Positions 58,076-64,000 of a stretch of 64,000 nt of DNA are shown in pieces. Under the pieces are notes generated by a model. It saw nothing but the letters and a program-made list of their open reading frames with translations, searched no databases and was not told the DNA's origin. The stretch comes from an uncultured bacterium. GTDB taxonomy: Bacteria > Sysuimicrobiota > Sysuimicrobiia > Sysuimicrobiales > Sysuimicrobiaceae. The translations under genes were made by a program, and so were the position numbers. The first letter of the stretch is position 1. The number at the start of each line of letters is the position of its first letter. The DNA is taken from NCBI GenBank assembly GCA_938028835.1, contig CALIMJ010000010.1:62001-126000 (forward strand), given 5' to 3'.

Positions 58076-59014
58076 CTATGCACGCGCCTCCCGGTGGTAC
58101 GGCTTCCCGAGGGCTTCCGGTGCCCGCGCGCCCCGGTAGGCCCGGACCAGCACCGCCACCGCGAAGGCGTAGGGTAACATCTGCAGGAACTGAGGCGGAA
58201 CCGCCCGGCTCACCATCGCCAGCTTGAACTGTAGCGCCTCCACGTACGCGAACAGCAGGGCCCCCGCGGCGGCCCCCGCGGGCGTCCACCGGCCGAAGAT
58301 CACCAGCATCAGCGCGATCCACCCCCGGCCGCCCGCGATCCCCTCCGTGAAGGTCCCCGTCAGGGTGAAGGGGAGGCTGGCACCCGCCAGCCCCACCAGA
58401 GCCCCACCCGCTGCCGCCGCCGCCTTGCGCAGACGGAACACGTCCACGCCCACGGTGTCCGCAGCCACGGGGTTCTCACCTGCCGCCCGCAGCCGCAGCC
58501 CCAGGCTCGTCCGGAAGAGGACTAGGTGCACCCCCGCCACCACGGCGGCGGACAGGTAGACCAGGGCGTGTTGGCTGAACAACACCTCGCCCACCAGGGG
58601 GAGCCTTCCCACACCGGGCAGGAGCAGGGGTTGTAGGGTCTCCACCCGCGGGGGCGTGAGCCGGACGCCCACCACCACCCGGTACAGGAGGGACGACAGC
58701 CCCAGGCAGAGTACGTACAGGGTCAGGCCCACGGTCACCTGCTCCTGCCTCCACGCCACCGCGTAGTGGGCGAACACCACCGCTACGACCACTCCGGACA
58801 GCGCCGCGGCCAGCAGCCCCAGTCCCGTGCTCCCCGCGGCGAAGCTGGCGAGAAACGCCGCCGCGGCTCCCAGGGTCACCATCCCCTCGATGGCCACGTT
58901 CAGCAACCCGGACCGCTCCATCAGGATCTCGCCCGCGCTGGCCAGCACCAGGGGCACCGACATGGCCACCGCGAGGCGGAACAGGGAGGGGTCCAGGAAC
59001 AGCTCCCAGCTCAC
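58076..59014 (-). CDS. Nucleoside-type ABC transporter permease (YufQ/NupQ-like)
   Basis: A 312-residue permease of the branched-chain-amino-acid/ribose/nucleoside group. It begins LFRLAVAMSVPLVLASAGEILMERSGLLNVAIEGMVTLGA, the S-G-x-x-N-x-x-x-E-G motif of BMP-system permeases. It includes GLRLRAAGENPVAADTVGVDVFRLRKAAAAAGGALVGLAGA, the loop docking to the ATPase, and GRGWIALMLVIFGRWTPAGAAAGALLFAYVEAL. GTG at 59014 overlaps the stop of the other permease (GTGA). The two permeases form the membrane pore with the double-domain ATPase. Confidence 0.92.
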   Translation of the reverse strand: MSWELFLDPSLFRLAVAMSVPLVLASAGEILMERSGLLNVAIEGMVTLGAAAAFLASFAAGSTGLGLLAAALSGVVVAVVFAHYAVAWRQEQVTVGLTLYVLCLGLSSLLYRVVVGVRLTPPRVETLQPLLLPGVGRLPLVGEVLFSQHALVYLSAAVVAGVHLVLFRTSLGLRLRAAGENPVAADTVGVDVFRLRKAAAAAGGALVGLAGASLPFTLTGTFTEGIAGGRGWIALMLVIFGRWTPAGAAAGALLFAYVEALQFKLAMVSRAVPPQFLQMLPYAFAVAVLVRAYRGARAPEALGKPYHREARA

Positions 59015-60045
59015 GGCGCGCCCCGCCGCACGCCCTCCGCGGCCAGCAAAACCAGCAACACCACTGCCTGCACCACGAACACAGCGCTGGACGGCAGACC
59101 CACGCTGCGCTGCAGGGAGTCCGTCCCCACCAGGAGGGCCGCGAAACCCATAGCCGCCGGCACCGCTAGCACCGGGTGCCGGCGGCTGAGGACCGCGATC
59201 AGGATGGCCATCATTCCGTAGCCGGGCGAAAGCCCCAGGATGAGCCGGTAGTGGAACCCGCTCACCTCCACCGCGCCTGCCAGCCCCGCCAGTCCTCCGC
59301 TCGCCACCAGCGCGACGCCCACCGCCCGACGGACGGGCACGCCACCCAAGAGCGCCGCGGAGGGATTGTCTCCCGCAGCCCGCAGCTCGTAGCCGAAGAC
59401 CGTACGGAACAGCAGCCACCACACCCCCACCGCCGCGGCCAGGGCCAGCAGGATCCCCGCGTGGGCGCCGGCGCGGGGCCACAGGTAGGGCAAGGTGGCC
59501 TCCGGGGGAATGGCCCGGGTGATGGCCTCCCCCGCGGTGGGGTCGTTCCACGGCCCGGTGCTCAGGTACTCCACCAGGAACACCGCCACGAAGTTCAGCA
59601 TCACCGTGACGAAGATCTCGCTGACCCCCAGCCGTGCCCGCAGCACGCCCGGTAGCGAGCCCCACACGGCTCCCCCCGCCAGGCCCGCCAGCAACACCAC
59701 GGGCAGGACCGCGGCCTTCGGCGCTGTCCACAGGAGGAAGGCCGCGCCCGTGGCGGCCACCGCGCCCGCGTAGATCTGCCCGTCCACCCCGATGTTGAAC
59801 ACGCCGCCCCGCAGCCCCAGGATCACCGCCAGGCTGCCCAGCAGGAGCGGCGTAGTCTTGTTGAGGGTCTGGCCCAGCCCCGCGCCACTACCCAGGGAGG
59901 CCCGAACGAGGCCCGCCAGGGCCTGGGAGGCGTCCCCGCCCAGCATCGCCACCAGAGCGGCCAGGAGAACCAGGGCGATCGCGAGGGCGCCCGCGTACGG
60001 CCACACCACCTGCCAGCGGCCACGCGCCGCGGCCTCCGTGGTCAA
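59011..60045 (-). CDS. Nucleoside-type ABC transporter permease (YufP/NupP-like)
   Basis: A 344-residue permease. Its long N-terminal region has a first helix (ALAIALVLLAALVAML). Then come LNKTTPLLLGSLAVILGLRGGVFNIGVDGQIYAGAV, with the N-x-G-x-x-G-Q motif of the family, LRARLGVSEIFVTVMLNFVAVFLVEY and GYELRAAGDNPSAALLGGVPVRRAVGVALVASGGLAGLAGAVEV (ATPase contact loop). TTG at 60045 overlaps the ATPase stop (TTGA). Partner of the other permease in the BMP importer. Confidence 0.92.
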   Translation of the reverse strand: MTTEAAARGRWQVVWPYAGALAIALVLLAALVAMLGGDASQALAGLVRASLGSGAGLGQTLNKTTPLLLGSLAVILGLRGGVFNIGVDGQIYAGAVAATGAAFLLWTAPKAAVLPVVLLAGLAGGAVWGSLPGVLRARLGVSEIFVTVMLNFVAVFLVEYLSTGPWNDPTAGEAITRAIPPEATLPYLWPRAGAHAGILLALAAAVGVWWLLFRTVFGYELRAAGDNPSAALLGGVPVRRAVGVALVASGGLAGLAGAVEVSGFHYRLILGLSPGYGMMAILIAVLSRRHPVLAVPAAMGFAALLVGTDSLQRSVGLPSSAVFVVQAVVLLVLLAAEGVRRGAP

Positions 60046-61556
60046 GCCGGCACGCCCCCCGTCATAGCCCGCCCGATGGCGTAGCGGTCGAACTGCTCCC
60101 TCGCAAACTCCGCCACCACGCGGCCTCGGTACAGCACCCCGATGCGGTCCGCCAGCTTCAGCAGCTCGTCTAGGTCCTCAGAGATCAGGAGCACCGCACC
60201 CCCCTTGGCGCAGAACTCCACCAGCCGCGCGTGCAGGAACTCGGTGGACGGTACGTCAAGACCCCGGGTGGGGTTGTGGGCCACCAGCAGCCGGGCCTCA
60301 CGCTCCCGGGCGGCGTCGAACACCCGCGCGGCGATCAGCCTCTGAAGGTTGCCCCCGCTGAGCTGCCCCGCGGCCGCGTCGGGTCCGGGGCAGACGATGC
60401 GGAACTCCTCGATCGCGTGGCGGGCAAGCCGCCGGCTGGTCTCCGGGTCGTAGCGGACACCCGGGAAGTACAGTCGGTGGCGTCCGAGGACCACGTTCTC
60501 CGCCACGCTCATCCGCGGCAGGATCCCGTCCCTCAGGCGGTCCTCAGGGATGGTCAACACGCCCGCCCGCATGCGGTCCAGCACCCCGTGCCGCTCCGCG
60601 GGCCGACCTCGGATGCGCAGCACGCCCGCCGCCGGCCGCGCGGTGCCCGCGACCACCGCGGCCAGGGCCTGCTGACCGTTCCCGCTGACCCCCGCCACGC
60701 CCACCAACTCACCCTCGCGGACGACCAGGCTGCAGCCGTCGAGGACCGCCACACCCCGCTCGTCCACCACCCGAACCGCTTCCAGCTCCAGGACCGGACT
60801 GCCCGGACGGGTGGCCTCCCGAGCCGGCGGCGGCGGAGGGGCGGTACCCACCATCCACTCCACCAACCGTACGGGGTCCGCCTCCCGCCGATCCACCGTG
60901 ACCACGCGGCGCCCTCGGCGCATCACGGTGACGCGGTCGCAGCTGCGCAGGACCTCGTGGAGCTTGTGGGTGATGAACACCACCGAGACGCCGGCCTCCA
61001 CCAGCGTCCGGAGGGACGCCAACAGTGCGTCCACCTCCTGGGGGGTCAGCAGGGTAGTGGGCTCGTCCAGGATCAGCACCCGCGCGCCGCGGTACAGGGC
61101 TTTCAGGATCTCCACCTTCTGCTGGACGCCCACCGGGAGGTCGCGGACACGCCGGTCCAGGGGGACGGCGAGGCCCACCCGCTCCATGAGGGCCTCCACC
61201 TCCCGCCGCAGCCGATCCGGCCGGAGCCACGCGCTTCCCTCCCGGCCCAGGATCACGTTCTCCAGGGCGGTGAAGTGGCCCACCAGCTCGAAATGCTGGT
61301 GAACCATCCCCACGCCCAACTGGACCGCGTCCCGGGGCTCCCGGATGCTGACGGGACGGCCGAGGACTTCCAAGTCCCCCGCGTCCGCCCGGTACAGCCC
61401 CGCCAGAACGTTCATCAGGGTGGTCTTGCCAGCGCCGTTCTCCCCCAGCAAGCCGTGGATCTCACCCGCCGCGAGCTCAAAGTCCGCGCCATCCAGAGCC
61501 ACCACGGGCCCGAAGCGCTTGTACACGCCCCGCAGCCGGACCAGGGGCGGGCTCAC
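60042..61556 (-). CDS. Nucleoside-type ABC transporter ATPase, two NBDs (YufO/NupO-like)
   Basis: A 504-residue double ATPase. NBD1 has Walker A GENGAGKT (38-45), the Q-loop GVGMVHQHFELV, signature LPVGVQQKVEILKAL and Walker B ARVLILDEPTTLLTP. NBD2 has a degenerate Walker A (GVSGNGQQ, lysine replaced), intact LSGGNLQ, and AHNPTRGLDVPSTEF. This pattern of one good and one altered site is normal for sugar and nucleoside importers. GTG at 61556 overlaps the stop of the DUF1116 gene, so transporter and metabolic gene are translated together. It energises the two permeases downstream. Confidence 0.94.
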   Translation of the reverse strand: MSPPLVRLRGVYKRFGPVVALDGADFELAAGEIHGLLGENGAGKTTLMNVLAGLYRADAGDLEVLGRPVSIREPRDAVQLGVGMVHQHFELVGHFTALENVILGREGSAWLRPDRLRREVEALMERVGLAVPLDRRVRDLPVGVQQKVEILKALYRGARVLILDEPTTLLTPQEVDALLASLRTLVEAGVSVVFITHKLHEVLRSCDRVTVMRRGRRVVTVDRREADPVRLVEWMVGTAPPPPPAREATRPGSPVLELEAVRVVDERGVAVLDGCSLVVREGELVGVAGVSGNGQQALAAVVAGTARPAAGVLRIRGRPAERHGVLDRMRAGVLTIPEDRLRDGILPRMSVAENVVLGRHRLYFPGVRYDPETSRRLARHAIEEFRIVCPGPDAAAGQLSGGNLQRLIAARVFDAAREREARLLVAHNPTRGLDVPSTEFLHARLVEFCAKGGAVLLISEDLDELLKLADRIGVLYRGRVVAEFAREQFDRYAIGRAMTGGVPA

Positions 61557-62794
61557 CGGGAAACCAGCTCCGCCAGAGCGCGGAGCGCCTCCTGGAAGGG
61601 TGCCACGGGTGGCCGCACCAGGCCGGCCCCGATCTGCCCCACGCCCGGCTCGCGGTGGGCAATGCCCGTGTTGACCCGGGGCGTGATCCCGGTCCGCACC
61701 ACCTTCCGGACGTCGATGGCCGTAGGAGTCCCCCGGAAGTCCAGCTGGGGGATGGCGAAGGCGGGGTTTTCCGTCAAGGTGATCTCGTACATCTCCAGGG
61801 TGGCGGCCAGGGCGTCCTGCGGGGTCCCCCCCACGAACCTCACGATGGCGGGTGCCGCGGCCATGGCAAAGGCACCGATCCCCGCCGTCTCCGTGATGGT
61901 GGAGTCGCCGATGTCGGGGTTGGCGTCCTCTTCCCGGAAGCCCGGAAAGTACAGCCCTCTCGGCACCGGAGCCGGGGCGGTGAACCACCGGTCTCCCAGG
62001 CCGGAAACCCGGATCCCGAACTCCGTGCCGTTCCGGGCCATACAGCTAACTACCGTGGACCCCGGTACACCGTGAGCCGCGTCCATGGTGGCCTTGCACG
62101 CCGCCATCACCGGGTTGAGGATGGCGAGGTCGTTCTCCGCCAGGTAGCGGAGCACACCCGTCAGCTCGTCTCGGGCAAGGCCGCAGTCCGCCAGGGAAGG
62201 GGCCAGCTGGCGGGCGAAGAGGCTGGAGCCCGCCACGTTCCGGTTGTGCCCTTCGTCCCCCATGGTGAGCTGCCGGGCGATGGTAGCCTTCATGTCCAGC
62301 CCGCCCATGCGCTGAAGAGCCTGCCCGAGTGCAGGCGCCACGGTCTCGTTGATCCACCGGAGCCGATCCAGGACCTCCGGCGCATACGCGCCGTACCGCA
62401 GCACCCGGCCGTAGCCCTCGTTGAAGTTGGCGTACGCGCGGTTGCCGTGCGTGCGGTTCTCCACGATGTAGACGGGCATGGACGCGGAGGTGACCCCCGC
62501 CATAGGGCCCACGGCCGCGTGGTGGTGGCAGGGCTCGAACCGCACGGCACCGGAGGCCGCCAGCTCCCCGGCCTCCCGTTCGTCCCGGGCCATGCCCTCG
62601 TACAGCAACGCGCCGATCACCGCCCCACGCAGCGGACCGCACATGCGATCCCAGGTGACCGGCGGGCCCGCGTGCAGGATGAGGTCCTTGCGCATCCCCG
62701 GAACCACGTCCAGGGCCCTGCCCACGCCCACCAGCACGGGGTGCGCATCCAGGATCCTCCGCACTACCACCTCGTTGGCCGCGTCCACATCCAT
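61553..62794 (-). CDS. DUF1116 protein (YlbE/AllG-like, oxamate carbamoyltransferase type)
   Basis: A 413-residue DUF1116 protein. It starts DVDAANEVVVRRILDAHPVLVGVGRALDVVPGM, then LHAGPPVTWDRMCGPLRGAVIGALLYEG, RFEPCHHHAAVGPMAGVTSASMPVYIVEN, MGDEGHNRNVAGSSLFAR and GIRVSGLGDRWFTAPAPVP, all conserved family blocks. E. coli YlbE (AllG) acts with FdrA (AllF) and YlbF (AllH) to make carbamoyl phosphate and oxamate from oxalurate. FdrA is the next gene upstream. ATG at 62794 follows GGAGG by 6-7 nt; the longer frame from 62830 has no ribosome site. Coupling to a nucleoside importer suggests purine-derived ureide use. Confidence 0.88.
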   Translation of the reverse strand: MDVDAANEVVVRRILDAHPVLVGVGRALDVVPGMRKDLILHAGPPVTWDRMCGPLRGAVIGALLYEGMARDEREAGELAASGAVRFEPCHHHAAVGPMAGVTSASMPVYIVENRTHGNRAYANFNEGYGRVLRYGAYAPEVLDRLRWINETVAPALGQALQRMGGLDMKATIARQLTMGDEGHNRNVAGSSLFARQLAPSLADCGLARDELTGVLRYLAENDLAILNPVMAACKATMDAAHGVPGSTVVSCMARNGTEFGIRVSGLGDRWFTAPAPVPRGLYFPGFREEDANPDIGDSTITETAGIGAFAMAAAPAIVRFVGGTPQDALAATLEMYEITLTENPAFAIPQLDFRGTPTAIDVRKVVRTGITPRVNTGIAHREPGVGQIGAGLVRPPVAPFQEALRALAELVSR

Positions 62795-62899
62795 GGGTTG
62801 CCTCCAGGTCCCTGGAAAGTCTGCATCCAACGGAGCACGGCCCCGGCAGGCGTTCCAGCCGCCGGGCCCTTTCCATCTTAACCGGAACCCAGGGCGGGT

Positions 62900-64000
62900 T
62901 CAGCCGCCCAGCCGCGAGAGCAGCTCCAGCAGCTCCGCGTCGCCCGCGGCAGGTGGCTTCCAGTCCACGGACACCACCGGAACGCCCTGCGACTCCAGGC
63001 TCTGGGCGAACGACTCCAGGCCCACGTTGACCGCCCGCACCGGTCCGCGGAGGAGTTCCCGCACCGCGGGGGATACCTCGTGGGTCATACCCTCTCCGTC
63101 CCGGAGGTCCACGGTGGGCAGCGGCCCCTGCTCGCTCGGGGCTCCGGCCCGGCCGCACAAAGCTCCCGCCACCCGGGCCGCCGCCGCGTTCGTGGGCGCC
63201 ACCAGTACCCCACGGCCCCGCAGCCGCTCCACCTGGCGCCCGTACGGCTGCGGGTCTAGCTCCGTCCCGCACACCGAGGCCACGCACACCAGCTCCCGCC
63301 CCGACCGCCGGGCGGTGCGCGTGGCCTCCTCCCACACCTGCGCCAGCTCGCCCGCGGGGTCCGGGTGCGCACCGAAGCCCAGCACCACGTCCACCAGCAG
63401 GACTGCCACCTCCGGATCCCGCGCCTCGTGCAACAGCCTTTGGCTGCGCACGGACGGGTCCAGCATCGGGTGCAGCCGCCCCACGGTGAACTCGTCGGAG
63501 CCCACGTCCACCACGGTGTGCTCCCGGCTCGCCAGCGGGTCCGGGAGCCGCGCGTCCGGGCTGAGAGGAACGTTGGACCACACCCGGCCGACACTCCCGC
63601 GCAGCACCAGTTGGGCCTCCGCGCACAGGCTGCCCCCCACGAATAGGCCCCGGAGCCACCGCTGGCCCACTGCCCACCGCACCCCCTCCGGCTCGGGCTC
63701 GCGCTCCGCCGGCGGGTGCCCGCCAGAGAGCCGGACCGCCAGGTGTGCCGCCTCCTCGAGGGTCGACGCGAAGTACAGATTCCCCACCTGAGGCGGCCCC
63801 TGCGCACCCAAGAAGTTCACCACCACCGGCTTGTCACACCGCCGGGCCAACGCAAGCACCCGCCTCGCCACCTGAGGGGACGGCGGCTTGGACAAAAGCA
63901 CCACCACCTCGGTGTCAGGATCCTCCGCCAGGGCCGTCAGGGCCGTGGCGAAGCTCGTCCCGCCTACCGGGTCGGACAGGTCGCGCCCGCCCGCGCCCAG
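62900..64000 (-). CDS. FdrA/AllF-like acyl-CoA-synthetase-fold protein (partial, N-terminus outside window)
   Basis: The frame is open to the last base, so the protein continues past the window; 366 residues of its C-terminal part are visible. It opens LGAGGRDLSDPVGGTSFATAL, like the succinyl-CoA synthetase alpha segment G-V-G-G-R-D-L. VVVLLSKPPSPQVARRVL, ASREHTVVDVGSDEFTVGRLHPMLDPSVRSQRL, VLLVDVVLGFGAHPDPAGELA and PVRAVNVGLESFAQSLESQGVPVVSVDWKPPAAGD follow, all FdrA landmarks. FdrA belongs to the succinate-CoA ligase-like family and is one part of the oxalurate-cleaving complex. It is first of the minus-strand operon and is separated from DUF1116 by 105 bp with no clear feature. Confidence 0.9.
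   Translation of the reverse strand: MGAGGRDLSDPVGGTSFATALTALAEDPDTEVVVLLSKPPSPQVARRVLALARRCDKPVVVNFLGAQGPPQVGNLYFASTLEEAAHLAVRLSGGHPPAEREPEPEGVRWAVGQRWLRGLFVGGSLCAEAQLVLRGSVGRVWSNVPLSPDARLPDPLASREHTVVDVGSDEFTVGRLHPMLDPSVRSQRLLHEARDPEVAVLLVDVVLGFGAHPDPAGELAQVWEEATRTARRSGRELVCVASVCGTELDPQPYGRQVERLRGRGVLVAPTNAAAARVAGALCGRAGAPSEQGPLPTVDLRDGEGMTHEVSPAVRELLRGPVRAVNVGLESFAQSLESQGVPVVSVDWKPPAAGDAELLELLSRLGG

Overview
The window is a dense, high-GC (roughly 70%) bacterial chromosome segment. It has many GTG and TTG starts, frequent ATGA/GTGA/TTGA stop-start overlaps and several promoters whose predicted start point falls on or next to the start codon (probable leaderless mRNAs). The order mfd - peptidyl-prolyl isomerase - mazG - S4 protein - divIC/ftsB resembles the Bacillus mfd-mazG-yabO-divIC block, so I infer a deep-branching Gram-positive-like or monoderm-related, probably uncultured lineage (Bacillota/Armatimonadota/Chloroflexota neighbourhood). 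I cannot place it more precisely from sequence alone. No phage, IS element, CRISPR array or rRNA was seen. Two tRNAs (Ser-TGA, Ala-TGC) are present.

Layout. 1-3.7 kb: nitrogen assimilation, with a partial ANTAR response regulator, amt and glnA. Each of amt and glnA sits behind its own promoter and terminator-bearing leader, as expected for ANTAR-controlled antitermination, and a 35-codon membrane ORF lies between them. 3.8-12.1 kb: EVE protein, then housekeeping genes (mfd, foldase, mazG, S4 protein, enolase, lytic transglycosylase, divIC). 12.1-16.2 kb: a frameshifted corA remnant, a DUF4870 protein, hsp20 behind a palindromic promoter, a lipoprotein subtilase and a PP-loop ATPase. 16.3-20.4 kb: peptide ABC importer without ATPases, and a Uma2 protein. 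20.6-29.5 kb: tRNA-Ser, a racemase/N-acyltransferase pair, a degenerate metallo-beta-lactamase-fold protein, a nuclease, a DEAD-box helicase, a DMT exporter, a GntR regulator, P5C dehydrogenase and tRNA-Ala.

29.7-39.6 kb: a divergent organic-acid locus. To the left run a GntR/FCD regulator, a TAXI-TRAP transporter, remnants of an isocitrate-lyase/PEP-mutase family lyase and of an SDR, and an AbrB-type membrane protein split into two half-genes. To the right run class I fumarase alpha/beta, an acyl-CoA dehydrogenase, a family III CoA-transferase and a MaoC hydratase. The two sides are driven by face-to-face promoters occupying the same 34 bp around a GTATAC palindrome. 39.6-42.5 kb: M3 peptidase and a GAF-GGDEF protein.

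42.6-47.6 kb: a four-gene molybdenum hydroxylase operon followed by a DUF2877 (AllH-like) gene. 47.6-53.1 kb: a lipid/envelope block (DAG-kinase-like, GT28 glycosyltransferase, MFS, polysaccharide deacetylase, YkoP-like, EamA). 53.1-57.0 kb: CoA-transferase, cyclase-family hydrolase and a fused AccD-AccA. 57.0-64.0 kb: an overlapping minus-strand operon of FdrA (AllF-like, cut by the window edge), DUF1116 (AllG-like), and a BMP-type nucleoside ABC importer. The most interesting system-level reading is a purine/ureide salvage module: BMP importer, xanthine-dehydrogenase-type hydroxylase, and AllF/AllG/AllH-like proteins of the oxamate carbamoyltransferase type split over two loci. The second is the TRAP/fumarase/CoA-transferase dicarboxylate locus with its shared promoter.
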